A stretch of 64,000 nt of DNA from Atkinsonella hypoxylon (taxonomy: Eukaryota > Ascomycota > Sordariomycetes > Hypocreales > Clavicipitaceae). The position numbers and the translations under genes were made by a program. The notes below the pieces were generated by a model. It searched no databases. It was given only the letters and a program-made list of their open reading frames with translations, and was not told where the DNA came from. Every line of letters begins with the position of its first letter. Within the stretch, counting starts at the first letter, position 1. Positions 33,354-45,096 of the stretch are shown one piece after another. The stretch lies in assembly GCA_000729835.1 (NCBI GenBank), contig JFHB01000042.1, positions 120,150 through 184,149 of the forward strand. Reading direction: 5' to 3'.

Positions 33354-35603
33354 ATGGCACCGCGAGGTTCCAGAGCTTCCGCTCCCCAGCGAGCAAAAAG
33401 GGGAACAACATCGGGAGCCAAGACTACCACAGGGGGGGGGGATACATAAGAGGAGGGGAGGCGCGACCAAGACGGACCTTGATGGCGACCTTGACATGGA
33501 TGCTGCTGGCAAGCGAGCAGCGAAAGTTACAGCTAGTGAAACGAGAGGATCCAGATCAAAGCCTTCTCGGCCTGGCGCTAGCCTAAATCCAAAAGGGGTT
33601 TCGACAGCAGCACAGACTGTTCTAAGGCATTTGAAAGGAAGCGACTCTACCAGCCTAGCATCCCGAATTTCGGCAGCCAACTCTGGGCGAAGCACCAGAG
33701 CTAAAGGCAATCTGTGTTTCCTGCGAGTCTATGGATTGAAACAAAGCAAGGCAGCTAGCAACCAAGACGGCGGCCTGAGCGATCTATTAGCTTTCTTGGA
33801 GAGGAAAGCCACGTCGTTTACATCTACAGTTGGAAAACAAACTCGACCAGTCATGATCAAGAAGGTATGTCCATCATTAACGCGAGATCCAGGGCGCCAT
33901 AATATCACGAACGCGTCGAAGTGCTTGCAACATATGCGACATCGACATAACAAATCTCGGCTGAGGGGCCCATCTCTTCTGAGATCCGTTTTATATCGTC
34001 CTGGTGGTCATGAGCATCCTTAGAATCATTGACTTATTTACTTGCTAACATTACATAGTCACATATGGTGGGTGATTATGTTTTCATAGGGGCCTCCAAG
34101 GATGATGCCGACGAAATATTGAAGCTGAACTCCTTCACATTTGCCGGAACACCACTGGAAATTGTCGAGTCAACTGGAAATCTGGCTTGCCAGAGCAAGG
34201 CGACTGAATCCAAAGAAACCCAGGAACTGAGAGCAAAACTGCAATCCATTTTGAGCCAGCGATATCTTGGTGTGAACAAGCTCTTGAAACTCGATGCGCT
34301 CGCTTCTGACGCCGAACTTGTTGGCCTGGGCATGTTTGAGAATCGAGAACGAGCTTTGAAGACATTCAAAGGGTTGATGGCAATTTGCGACAGTCTATTC
34401 AAGACGGCCGCAGAAAAGCGGGAGGCCATTGAGAGCATCAGTCTTGCCAATAATAGCATCGATGATGTCGCTCAAGTAGAGTCAGTTGCTACTACATTTC
34501 CACAACTGAAAAATCTTGACATGAGCGGCAACCAAATAGCGAACCTGCAAGCCCTGGAGCGGTGGAAGTGCAAATTCAAGTTTTTGGAAACCATCTATAT
34601 GACGGGAAATCCCATCGAGGCTGCGGATCCGAATTATACAACAACACTGCTTCAGTGGTTTCCAAAACTTCAGGACGTCAATGGAATGCAGTTGCGGACT
34701 CCTCAGCAAATTGCAGAACAAGAGGCTGCTTCCAAACCAAAGCCTATACCACAAAGTGGACCAGACTTCCGCGACGTCAACGGTATCGGCGAGAATTTTC
34801 TTTTGGAATTTTTTGCTGCTTATGACAATGATCGACAAGGATTGGCCGCGAAGCTCTATGACGAGGGAAGCCAGTTTTCTCTGGCCATCGACACCCAGTC
34901 AGTTAGGGACACAGATACCCCAGCCCCGATGCCTTGGGCCGCATACATCAAATTCTCAAGAAACCTTGTCAAGATTACACACCAACCTGCTCGGGTCCAG
35001 CGATTGTTCAAGGGGCCAAATATGATTCAAGAGTTATGGAAGAGTCTCCCACCCACAAAACATCCTAATATTAAAGAGGATCTCAGCAAATACATCATGG
35101 ATTGTCATCCGCTTCCTGGTCTTGCAGATCCTACTGGCCAAAACGCTATGGGCGTGGATGGTCTAATTATCTCTGTACACGGGGAGTTTGACGAGTACGA
35201 CCAAAAAACTGCTGCAGTCGGAAAACGAAGCTTCTCTCGCACATTTGTTCTGGGCCCCGGTCAACCAGGAAAGGGCCCTATACGAGTTGTCAGCGATTTG
35301 CTGTCGTTGAGGGCCTTTAATCCACTACCAAACGTCTTTGTTCCACCGAATCAATCTCCAGGGGATGCAAACGCTGAGCATCAAGCAATAATTGCCGAAC
35401 TTTGCAAACAGACTGGGATGGTGCCACAGTATTCAGAAATGTGTTTGTCTCAGGTTAAGTGGCAATTCGACAAGGCTCTGGTGATTTTCAACGAGAAGAA
35501 GGTAGGCATTTATCCCATTCGACACTGTCAGGAACTTAGGCAACAATACTGACCATTCTAGGCACAACTGCCTCCCGAGGCATTCGCAGCACCGCCACAG
35601 TAG
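33354..35603 (+). CDS. mex67: mRNA export receptor MEX67 (NXF1 family), with a poly-G frameshift
   Basis: The predicted protein begins at the ATG at 33354 (MAPRGSRASAPQRAKRG). Coding resumes as IHKRRGGATKTDLDGDLDMD after a run of ten G (33432-33441); nine G would keep the frame, ten lead to TAA at 33447. Exon 1 ends at 33864 (GTATGT); intron 1 is 33865-34058 (CTAAC branch, CATAG). The long second exon carries an RRM-like region, leucine-rich repeats (ISLANNSIDDV, LKNLDMSGNQIANL, LETIYMTGNPIE) and an NTF2-like domain (about GENFLLEFFAAYDNDRQGLA to VVSDLLSLRAFNP). Intron 2 (35502-35561) precedes a 14-codon last exon ending AQLPPEAFAAPPQ, which completes the UBA-like TAP-C domain (CKQTGMVPQYSEMCLSQVKW). 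MEX67 with its partner Mtr2 carries mRNPs through nuclear pores and is essential in yeast, so a sequencing error in the G run is the likeliest explanation. Confidence 0.9.
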
Positions 35604-36280
35604 ATTAGAGCGGGTGCTTCGGTGACCCGGCTGGTGTTGTACATCGAAACGAATCAGGTTTATAATTCGATGCAACGGGGCACGATTATGTTTGAAATGG
35701 GTTATATTTGTTTCTCCTTGGGAGGCCAGGGATTATCAGCATTCGGAGTTTGTAGATTTGGCGAGCGCATCAGAGTATGGCAAGGAAATGTGGAACATTA
35801 TCAAATTCAAGAGGTCCATATAAAAGTTGTACAAGTCGACCCAGTGTATCGAATTGCAGCTACGACATGATCCCCCGTGTGATTCCGATCAGCCATTCTA
35901 TATTTACTTACACATAGCCCTGCGAGAATGTTCAGTGATAGTTGTTATTGATTTAACGTTGTCCATGTCTCCTGCCGTGACGAAAGGTGAGCTGAGATAG
36001 AAAAAAATCACGTGAAAACGGCCTCTGGACAAGACCCCAATATGGGCATGCTAGAATACTCCTGCGATTGTCGATGTTTGTAACAAAATGATGGCTAATC
36101 GCCACCAATATAGGGTTTGAGGAGTCGGCAGGATACACCTGCTTGTCATCACTGTGTTTTGGCCTAGACTCTTCTCATCCGGGCCCTGAATTCCAGCGCA
36201 TGGGAAAGGCTATCTCTTTGAGGTCGGTACGGCTCCAACACAATGCCGACAGAGATTATACACCAGTTGAATAACGTACC

Positions 36281-36560
36281 TTGAGGGCACTCCTTCTAAG
36301 CACTGATTTACACTACAGTATAACTACTAGCAGTATCTACGTTATAAGGCAGTATATACACCTAGGTACTTAGTCTTACATTTACAGTAGCTTTCCTTAC
36401 TACTTACTAGTAATTAAAGGCATTATTATAACAAGTGAAATTATTAAATACCTCAATTATAGCCCACAAGGCTCAATGTATTAATACAAATGACAGCTAC
36501 AATATATATTTTACCTAGTCCTTTCATGTAGGGTATTTTTAAAGGCTGTCTAGCAACCTA
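36281..36560. repeat. AT-rich tract, possible RIP relic
   Basis: A sharp change in base use to TA-rich sequence with stop codons in every frame, containing CCTAGGTACT-type motifs. This fits a short RIP-degraded repeat, but no element end or family could be identified. Confidence 0.35.
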
Positions 36561-37788
36561 GGTACTAAAGGTTACTTTAGGTCACGCAGTCGAGCAAGGG
36601 GGTTGTGGGTCCGAGATACCCTGTTGGAGCGGTACCGTCATGTAAGAGATAGGAAAGAGCTCCAACGCGAGTGATTCCTCGAATCACAAGGCGCCAGAAG
36701 CCCAAGGTGTCAATTTCCTCGAAGGTTGTAAGACTACGCTTCCGTACGGCCCCACTAGTTTGACTGCATTAAGAATACCGCTTGTACAGCTTATAAATAC
36801 AGAAGTTAATTCATCCAGTCTGGTATTGCTAGTACTGGCTCATCACCTTCTATAGAGATTAGCTGGTAGGATAGTTCAGCTGCTAATACCAGAGGTTATT
36901 CGAAGTCGCTCGCTCCATAGAGCTCGTGAGAAAAAGGTGGGCCGGTACGGATCAGGCCAAGTCAGCAAGTCACTCGTCGTGGCGCAAGTGCAAGTGTTCT
37001 GCATGACCGACCATCTGTGCACGTGGTATCAATGGTAGGCTCAACTACTGGCGCACCAATCACAACAAGGAGAGCACGCAGAGATTGATGTCGCGCAGTG
37101 CCGCGCGCTTCAACGAGTGTGGGTGATGATGTGATGCGATCGATTCCCCAACTTACACGGAGGCGTCAAGGCTTTATCGGTACCATGAAGATAAGTCGAC
37201 TTTCCTTTCGGATCTCACGGATTACGAACAGTCAGTTGGCGGTCAAATGCCGGAGTAGACATATTATTGCCATGCAGCCAAGGACTCACGCAAAAAAAAA
37301 AAAAAAAAAACAATGGTTGTGTCAAATTGAGTCGCCTTGCCTTTTTCACACTGTTAGACGAATTTCTGAGCCGTCGCCCTAGAATATTTGCTTCTCGCTG
37401 TGCTAAATGGAGGTACCCGAGACACGGAGATGAAGAGCAGAGCGTTCTCCTCTCCCCCCGCTCTTTTTCCTTTTCTTCCTTTTCTTCCTTTTTTTTTTCG
37501 TTTTTTTTTTGTTTTGGGTGGGGAGTAAACAAGAGCTTAAAAAAAGGAAAGATGCAAAACAGCATGATTAATAGTTCATGTCAAGATCGGCAAGGGATTG
37601 TGAGATCTAGATAGAGTGAAACTTGTGCAAGGAAGGGAGAGGGCGCAGCATGATTTGATTCGGACGGGAAATCATTCGGCATATGAGATGAGTTGTTTCG
37701 CCCGCGGTAAACATCTGAACCCAAAGATTCGTGGACGGATCCCTTCTTGTCGTTCGATTGTACAGTGGGAAACGTGCGGGACCATTTG

Positions 37789-37820
37789 GAGAGAGAGAGA
37801 GAGATATATATATATATATA
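37789..37820. repeat. Compound GA / TA microsatellite
   Basis: A GA dinucleotide run passes directly into a TA run and then into TACTCCGTA, a short palindromic motif recurring in the window's gaps. Confidence 0.9.
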
Positions 37821-38231
37821 CTCCGTATATTCCGTATACTGGGCATATTACGACCCAAGAGCGCATGACGGGTTGGCATGTGGAACTGATGTCTTTCGAG
37901 CCCGCCTCTGGAACATCCCTGTTCTAACCACATTTTGCTACTATGGGTGTAATTACTGCTGTTTGATAGGTTGAAAAACATAGTTTCACGCGGTGCCTCA
38001 TTGATGGGAACAGAGGGCGCTCACCGCTAGCTAGGGTACAACGAGCGCGGCATCACGTAATAGAGGGAGGCCATATCATGACGAAACAGATTTGCTTTCT
38101 TTCTTGTGCGGTTATTTCTGCATCACACACATATTACAGGTGGATGGTGAACAGTGCCTTTGCTCTTGTAAAGATCAGCATCGCGCAAAATTAGCAACAG
38201 CATTGTGCCGAGGGAACTCGTGGAAAGGGAG

Positions 38232-38242
38232 TTTTTTTTTTG

Positions 38243-38271
<29 letters not shown>
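38232..38271. repeat. T10-G-A29 homopolymer foldback
   Basis: Ten T, one G and twenty-nine A in a row, so the ten T can pair with part of the A run. It may be the trace of a poly(A)-tailed insertion or a slippage product; no retroelement coding sequence lies upstream. Confidence 0.8.
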
Positions 38272-38273
<2 letters not shown>

Positions 38274-40353
38274 AGGATATAAGGCCTATATCATCAGAGC
38301 CAGGGAGCAAATGCTGTTGATGTTGCGTAAACTTATTTTGGCCCTTGTTGATGCGAGGCAGGCTCGACACGGGGTGGTCAAATTACATAGGACGGGTCTT
38401 CGCAGAGCAATGGGCTGCGGGGGCCTGTCAGGAAATCTGTCTCCCACGTGCTCGTCTCTATTTCCTCTGCGCAGAGTGCCCTTACTAGCACGACGGTCCG
38501 CCGTGCTCCGTACAGGGTACAGGGGAATCAGGAATAGCGTGTTTCAGTCTGGGAAGCGGGTGGAGCTATGGAGCTGTGGAGCTACCAGATGATGCGGCGA
38601 GCCGTGACGGCCCGCGGTTGGCCAGCAGTCTTGTCTCGATCTGAAGCACAGTGTGAGATTGGCACCGTGCTACTCAATTTGCGGTGACAGCTTTGTGCTG
38701 TTGGGCCGTCGTCGCGTTTACATTATGTACGGACGGCATGCCGAGACCGAGACATTCGTGCCAGACTGAGTGGAAATAGACATGTGTCAATTTCCGCTGT
38801 CGCGGCTGTCGACCGTTATCAACAAAATATTTATCCTACTCCGCAGCTCGACCTCCGTCGCACCAATCGCCATACGGACGTACCTGCATTCAAGGGTGGA
38901 CACGTACATCATAGTGCTGAGCTTCAGGCTCGAACCTGCAGACTCGTCTTGTATTTTCGTCAGCACCCGCCGTTCAACGACAAGATATTAGAGCTCCCCG
39001 TCCAGAGGACTTTTGACACACACGGCACGTTCCTTGTGTGCTGGGTGCAATCAGGCGGGGAGACATTTTAGACACTGAGTGTGGAAACGGGGTGCAAAAC
39101 GCGAATTTTTGGATTCAAGACCGCAGGGAGCAACACTACATGCCCGAGATCTGGTGTCTCGTCTGGCCTTAGCAAGAGGCAAGACACAGTCTCCGTGCGC
39201 CGCAAGCTGTAATATAATATGGACCTTGATCAGTGAACAAACGCCAGAGCTGTTCGCGGGCCAAGAACGAAGCAAGTCAGTCAGTCACTGGTCGACAAGC
39301 TGCCGGATTATCTGCTGTGCCATGCCTGTTTGCATCGAAATCTCATTGTTCGGCTGGCATCCAACACTCACGAAGCACATTGCCATTTTCATTGCAAGAG
39401 TACAGATGTACGTACGGACTAGTATAATATTTCCATTTCCATTTCTGTACTCTGTACTCTGTACAGTAATTGAGTAATAAGGACTCCCTTTTGACAGTTA
39501 TAACGCCGCAAATTGGTCCAGCACACTCAGGTCTCCAGCCTCAACTGAAGCAGACTCAAGGGATGTTGCTCCGTATTATCGTTGCTCCGTAATCCGTCCA
39601 TACTGCTAGCAGTTTGTCCATGCAGGGAGCCCATGTTATTTTATTTTTTTTAATACCTGTTGCAGGCTAACGGAATGCAGAGAGCAACAAAATACCTGGG
39701 TACCTTTGGTACATAATACTCTCACAGCAATGCTGGAAAATACCCAAGTACCACCGTTTGAACGGGGGAGTCCTCGCCAGAGAGCTGAAAGTGACATTTC
39801 GTGCCTGAGCAGCAGAAACGACGGTATCGTCGTCGTCGCGGTGAACCACTGGAATGCGAGGTACCGTGTCGTCACGCAGGACCTAGGGCTGGCTGCGATT
39901 AGTTATAACTTGTTTGCCTCGATGGAACGCCGCGGACGCGTGTTCATCGGTTGCATCCAAGAGGCTTCGCCAGCCAGGACCCTTGGCTGGAGCGAGCTTC
40001 TACGGAGTAGTTACTGTGTGTGATGCTCTGGCGGCCGCGACGGTCTCGCGACACCATGCGCAGCGGTCACAAACGGGATCAGTATGGGCTGGACGGATCA
40101 ATCGAAGCTGCATAACTATTAGTTAATATATGTGCGTTACTAGTTACGAGACGTCGGTCATCATGGCCTTACACAGTTTACGGCTTTGCAATGTTTCGTC
40201 GACCACTGATACTACCAAGCTTCTCTGGGACGAACGGATGACCAAACGACCACATCTGGGAATGTAAACATTGCCAGTGCGTAGGCATTTGACGTGTTGG
40301 CGATTCTCAACCTAACATCCGGTGGTGACCACTTGTTGCAGTGTTGAGTGTCG

Positions 40354-40446
40354 GTGTGCTCACTTGGCGTACTCACTTGTTGGTGTACTCACTTGTCGAT
40401 GTAGTCACTTTTTGGTGTAATACTCACTTTGGTTGTAATACTCCGC
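40354..40446. repeat. Minisatellite, ~16-19 bp unit
   Basis: Five to six degenerate units built on GTACTCACTTGTTGGT, in tandem. Later units gain insertions (GTAATACTCACTTTGGTT). The whole array could encode the repeating VLTWRTHLL/VYSLVDVV-like frame but has no start context of a gene. Confidence 0.75.
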
Positions 40447-40836
40447 AGTCTGGCCTGGTGTCTTACGTCGGGTTCCAGTCGCATCAGATCGGATGTGACA
40501 GCACAAGTTGCTGGCAAACCAGCCATAGTTATTAAGGAACATGAAAGGAACCCTGTCGTGCCACACTCCCCATCCCTGTCCTGTCTGCCATAGCACGAGT
40601 AGTTGCAATAGGTCAGACATACGACTGAGCCCACTCGTTGTGGTGCAGCAAATTAAAAGAATGCAAGCCAAGTGAGTTTGTGTGCGCAGACCTTTGTCCG
40701 GAGTAGAGTGCTTGCTCTTTCCAAAAATCGTAGTGGCGCGCGAAGATGGCTCCCTCGGCCTACCAGACACAATCAAAGCCCCGGCTTCTGAGTGGGCCTG
40801 GCACACCGTCGTGCCTGGCGTTAATTGGTCTCTGGC

Positions 40837-40866
40837 CTTGTCTTGTCTTGTCTTGTCTTGTCTTGT
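40837..40866. repeat. TCTTG pentamer array
   Basis: Five to six copies of CTTGT in tandem, followed about 75 bp later by duplicated GTCCGGTGCCT and GGCTAGCACCT units. All lie about 1 kb upstream of the kelch-like gene. Confidence 0.85.
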
Positions 40867-41093
40867 ACTCGATTGTCGCAGGTCCAACGGCTGGGCTCTA
40901 CCTCAGCGCTCCTCGTCACCACCACTCACAGTGCTTGGGTGACTGTCCGGTGCCTGTCCGGTGCCTGGCTAGCACCTGGCTAGCACCTGGTTGTCTTGCA
41001 ATAGCGCATCACTGGAAGCACCTGCGTGCGCCGTTTACCATGCTCACTCCTGCGTGCCCCCGGTCTCCCCTCGTGCCCCCCCATGCTCCCCAA

Positions 41094-41150
41094 ACCCATA
41101 CCCATACCCGTCCATGTCCATGCCTATGCCTATGCCCATGCCCCAGCACC
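41094..41150. repeat. Degenerate CCCATA/CCATGC hexamer repeats
   Basis: A run of six-base units (CCCATA, CCATGT, CCTATG, CCCATG) about 0.75 kb upstream of the kelch-like start codon. The open frames across it translate to low-complexity Pro/Tyr/Met or Cys/Leu repeats and are not taken as genes. Confidence 0.75.
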
Positions 41151-41880
41151 AGGCTGTCCTCGTGTTTCCACATGTACGGAGTACTTCCCCTGAAACGGAG
41201 TACTCGTCCGTACTTCTCGTCCTTGTCCTCTCTCCCGTTCTTGCTCTTCTTGCTCTTCTTGCTTGCAGCTGGTTTCGTTGTGGCCTCGATCGTCTCTCCC
41301 TCCTTTCCTCATCTCACCAATTTGCCTGCTTTCCTTCTCTTGTGGCGTAATTTTTGTTTCCTCCCATCCTTCGTCGATGACTTGGTAACAAGCTGCATTG
41401 TGCTTGCTACTAAGCTGCGCTCCGCTTGCTTTAACTCGCCAAATTATCAGAAACACGATTCCTCCTTGCCAAGCGCACTGGTTTCTACGACGTTCGACTA
41501 ACATTGACCTGTTCTCACGAATCCAATCCTTTTCCACAAATGGACATCTAGACGATGCGAGACGACTTCATTTGACTGTTCATCCGACCTATCGACCTAT
41601 CGACTTACGACTTATTCCTCCTGTATTATTTACAGCTCACCCCGTCTCCACTATTCGCAACTGCCGCGTTTACTTGCTTCAATTCGCTGTTGGACGAGCG
41701 CCCCATTTCATCAAGTCAATCTCAGCATAAACGAGCCAACTTGATATTCTCTGCTGGAAAGTGACCCAACTGTGCCGTCTTTACCATCGTCATGTTATGA
41801 ACAAGATTCAGTAAGAAATCTTGGCAATTGGGAGTCTCCGCTTCGGCTTGCGCAGTCTGCAGTGAGGTAAAATCGCAAAC

Positions 41881-44172
41881 ATGCCTGTCCCAAAGCCCCC
41901 TTCATCTTTGGACAATTCTTGTACTGTCATATACAACAACACGCTTTACTCATACGGTCCCGATGGCTTTGTCTCGATAGCCCTCGAGGATGGCGCCAAG
42001 TGGAAGAAGCTTGATATGGGCGTAAAGGTATCCGGCGCAACCTGTGTCGGCTCTGCAAGGCCCAAAAATATCGACCCTGCATTTTTCGTGATTGGTGGCC
42101 TTGCAAGCTCGGACGACTATACGGGTTTCCAGAAATACACATATTCTACAGGGAAATGGGCTACCATTAAACCCACAACCCTGGTTACCAAGCACCGGCA
42201 GTGGCATACTTCTGCATATATCGAAGCCTCAGATGCGATCCTCGTTTTTGGTGGCAACCAGAACGGCAAGGCTGGTCCATCGGCGGACACATTTTCCATC
42301 TCTGCATCGGAGCCTTACACGGTAACCACGCCGCCATCTCGCCCGCCACCCGATGTGCCACCGCCAAGTGTTGCGCCAATCATAACCAAATGGACAGATT
42401 CCGACCTGGTCATGGTTGGAGGAGGCACTGGGCCGGAGAATACCAAATTTTTCTATTTCAATCCTGAGGCGGGATGGCGCTATTCTGGTGTGAGCTTAGC
42501 TGAACCGCTGCCAAAGGACGCGAACTCAATACATGGCATCTGTATCAGCGGAAGTGATGGCTCATCAAGCATGATCCTATTCGACCTCAGCCAGTCTCCG
42601 AACAAGGTATCCCGTGTCGTAATGCGGGATGCCAATGGAAAGCCAAAGGTCAAGTCTGCTATTATTTCGAGACATGTTGATGCGGGCGAACTGGGCTTCG
42701 GAAAGCGAGGCCTTACTTTGTCCAACTGGCCGGAATATAATGCCACATTAGCGCCCAAGGATCCTAGACCAAACTCTGCTATGGCACAAGCCCCGAACGG
42801 CATTGTTGTGTTTTCTGGCGGCAATGCTGAAGATCCAATCTCCCTATTTGATGCCACGAAAAACAGCTGGGTTAATGCTACGACATTCTTCACCGGGAGC
42901 GAACAGAAAGTGCTCTCTGCAGCGTCTAAAAGCTCATCGGCTTCTGCCACCAGCACCCTTTTCACATCAGCCTCGACTATGGTCTCGACATCAACCTTGT
43001 CCTCTAGCCCAAGCTTGACCTCAAGCTCAACCCCGGGCTCGACGTCTGCCACAACCATGTCAACAACGTCTGCGGCAGCCACATCAACCACGGCCGCAAT
43101 TGCGCCGCCCCACTCCAACAAGACCGGAGACTCTGGGCTAAGTTCCAATACAATTCTGGGCATTACACTGGGCTCGATTGCAGGTTTTCTGGTCCTTCTT
43201 GGCATCATACTATTCATTTTGCGACGTCGCAAGAAGAGTGTCGGGAACGCGGAAGCTGGTAAACCCAATTCCTTCCCGGATGAAAAAGACATGTCAGCCT
43301 TCAATAGAAGAAGTACTTTCTCGCCCCCCGACCACTTCCGCGGACACCGCTCTGAACCATCGGCAGAGTCATATTCCTCTGTTGCTATTCTGATGGGCCG
43401 TGTGAATAAGGAGAAATCTGGTCTATCACGAAAGCTGAGCAATGACACAAAGCACAGTTCTGTGAGCTCTCTGCATAAACAGTTCAAAAGCACCATCAGC
43501 AAACCCATCCCTCAAGCAATGCAAAGCCCCGTTCTGCAAGCCAACGACGGACGCGGTGTGGCATTTGCGCCATCTGTTGCAGAACCTCGCCCCCGGAATG
43601 TCCGGTTGGACGCCAAAGATGGCACTCGCCGAAGCTCAGGTTGGAATCGTTACTGGTCAGGTGGCAGTGGTCTCCAAGTACTTGGCTTTGGTAGTGGTAA
43701 GAGAGCCACTGCCACGTCTGAGCAGAGCTCGTACTACTCCCAGGCGGGCAATGAATTTTGTGTTACCCACGACTCTGCCTCCGTACCACCGCTGAGCTTC
43801 GATGGCAGACCGCGAGTTAACAGCGTTAACTCTGGTAGCCCGACTGTAGCACAAAGCATTGGCGAGATGCCATTTACGCAAAGTATGTCAGGAACTATTG
43901 AACAACCCGTATCACCGGTGTCATCACGATATACCAGTGGCATTCCAGAGAGTGTCAATGAAACATGGGATCCGATGGAGGCAAACGAACCTTGGGGCGC
44001 CAACCGTGCTCCAAGCAGCATCTATGCCCCTGACGCATACAAATCTCCTGGCGCTCCCGGGGGATCTACAACCCAACAGTCCCATTCAAGAAACGGTGCA
44101 AAGCCCCAGTTTGCCAAGGATTCAACGTCTGACATGAGCTGGCTCAATTTGGATGATCAGTCTCGGGTCTAA
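41881..44172 (+). CDS. Kelch-like beta-propeller protein with one membrane segment
   Basis: One exon, 763 residues. Residues ~12-340 carry kelch-type blades (FVIGGLAS, ILVFGGNQNGKAG, LVMVGGGTGPENTKFFYFNP, IVVFSGGNAEDPISLFDATK), consistent with a galactose-oxidase-like propeller. Residues ~345-415 are Ser/Thr-rich and likely O-glycosylated. A single hydrophobic segment follows (about 426-448, ILGITLGSIAGFLVLLGIIL) with an RRRKK stop-transfer sequence, then a ~310-residue Ser-rich cytoplasmic tail. This layout matches a fungal cell-surface receptor or polarity marker such as Rax2-like proteins, but the family is functionally uncharacterised. Oddly, no signal peptide is present at the chosen ATG, and the frame upstream is closed by TGA a few codons before it. 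Proteins of this type are sometimes mislabelled as the splicing factor CLF1; nothing here supports that. Confidence 0.8.
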   Translation: MPVPKPPSSLDNSCTVIYNNTLYSYGPDGFVSIALEDGAKWKKLDMGVKVSGATCVGSARPKNIDPAFFVIGGLASSDDYTGFQKYTYSTGKWATIKPTTLVTKHRQWHTSAYIEASDAILVFGGNQNGKAGPSADTFSISASEPYTVTTPPSRPPPDVPPPSVAPIITKWTDSDLVMVGGGTGPENTKFFYFNPEAGWRYSGVSLAEPLPKDANSIHGICISGSDGSSSMILFDLSQSPNKVSRVVMRDANGKPKVKSAIISRHVDAGELGFGKRGLTLSNWPEYNATLAPKDPRPNSAMAQAPNGIVVFSGGNAEDPISLFDATKNSWVNATTFFTGSEQKVLSAASKSSSASATSTLFTSASTMVSTSTLSSSPSLTSSSTPGSTSATTMSTTSAAATSTTAAIAPPHSNKTGDSGLSSNTILGITLGSIAGFLVLLGIILFILRRRKKSVGNAEAGKPNSFPDEKDMSAFNRRSTFSPPDHFRGHRSEPSAESYSSVAILMGRVNKEKSGLSRKLSNDTKHSSVSSLHKQFKSTISKPIPQAMQSPVLQANDGRGVAFAPSVAEPRPRNVRLDAKDGTRRSSGWNRYWSGGSGLQVLGFGSGKRATATSEQSSYYSQAGNEFCVTHDSASVPPLSFDGRPRVNSVNSGSPTVAQSIGEMPFTQSMSGTIEQPVSPVSSRYTSGIPESVNETWDPMEANEPWGANRAPSSIYAPDAYKSPGAPGGSTTQQSHSRNGAKPQFAKDSTSDMSWLNLDDQSRV

Positions 44173-45075
44173 ACCTGTCCTTAGTTTGCAATTATCTTGT
44201 CGGAAGTACCTGCTGGCATGGATGTCTATGCGCGCATCTTTTTCACAACATAGTGGATTTGTATTTGTTGATCTCCATGGTCGAAGCGTTCTGTTGTTAT
44301 TCGTAATTACTGATCCTTTATGTCGTACTTGATCCACGGCCATGGTGTTGGCATCGTCATTTCCCCTCAGAGCATTGCAACATGCTCCCTTCAATTTTGA
44401 TGTATGAAGATGTGCGTTTCCTGGTGTGCGGAGCCTCTACAGCGCAAAAGCCTATTGCTCGTTGAACGGCTACACCTTCACCTATCTCCACCCTTGGCCT
44501 TGACGGGCTCACTATATACTCCTGGAGCACGGTCGCTCGGGGGATTTTTTTCGTCAGCAACATACATGACCTGGGGTCGTTGTCTCAATATGTAGACAAA
44601 TTTTTGGTCACGCTGTCCAAGGCTCGCGCACCAATTTACCCTTCATTTCCCTTTCAATTTCGACTCTAGCCGACCTGCGGCGTCCTATTTTTCTTTTTTT
44701 CTTTTTATTATATCTCGAATATTCGGTCTGGCATGTTGCCTATCACCGCAACAACATAATGACCAAAGCTTTAGTTACCTATAATTCCTTAAAATGAGGA
44801 GGAGTACCACTCTGGAATCATAGAAAAAGTAGTTGAGGGATGTAGAAAAACATCAAGTGTAGGGGGGCGATGGGAGATGTTCTCTTCAATATGAGCGCAC
44901 CCAGGTCTTGTACAGCCATGTAGCTAGCTACAATTCAAAGAACTAAAGAAGCTTTTTCACACACTTGGGGCACTCGAGCGACGACGCTGTTTGACGGTTC
45001 AAGAATCCCCCGGCTTGTATGTATCAAGCAGCATAGAGTCTAAACATCGTAGTAGGTTCGGAATATCAAACAAGT

Positions 45076-45096
45076 GCACGTGATACAGTCACGTGA
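45076..45096. promoter_or_regulatory. Two CACGTGA sites 13 bp apart
   Basis: GCACGTGA at 45076-45083 and TCACGTGA at 45089-45096. The pair is far from any called gene start (about 2.5 kb upstream of the NUC-1-like gene). CACGTG is the site class bound by Pho4/NUC-1 factors, but a link is speculative. Confidence 0.3.

Larger units (their letters stand above)
35604..41880. other. 6.3 kb gene-poor region with repeats
   Basis: No frame here has the look of a real protein. It holds an AT-rich RIP-like tract (about 36.28-36.56 kb), A and pyrimidine tracts (37.29-37.51 kb), a GA/TA microsatellite, a T10-G-A29 foldback, a minisatellite at 40.35 kb, a TCTTG array, and hexamer repeats at 41.1 kb. Single TCACGTGA (36008) and several TACGGAGTA motifs occur. 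The last 1 kb is CT-rich and probably the promoter and leader of the kelch-like gene. Confidence 0.55.

Noticed and set aside
33304..33500. Using the frame-2 upstream start for MEX67
   Set aside because: That frame opens with TTG rather than ATG and gives a non-conserved N-terminus; the ATG at 33354 plus a G-run error explains the data better.
40746..41501. 251-codon plus-strand frame upstream of the kelch-like gene
   Set aside because: It crosses several tandem repeats and translates to Cys/Pro/Leu low complexity; more likely promoter and leader.
41881..44172. Labelling the kelch-like gene as splicing factor CLF1
   Set aside because: CLF1 consists of HAT/TPR-like helical repeats; this protein has beta-propeller blades and a membrane segment.
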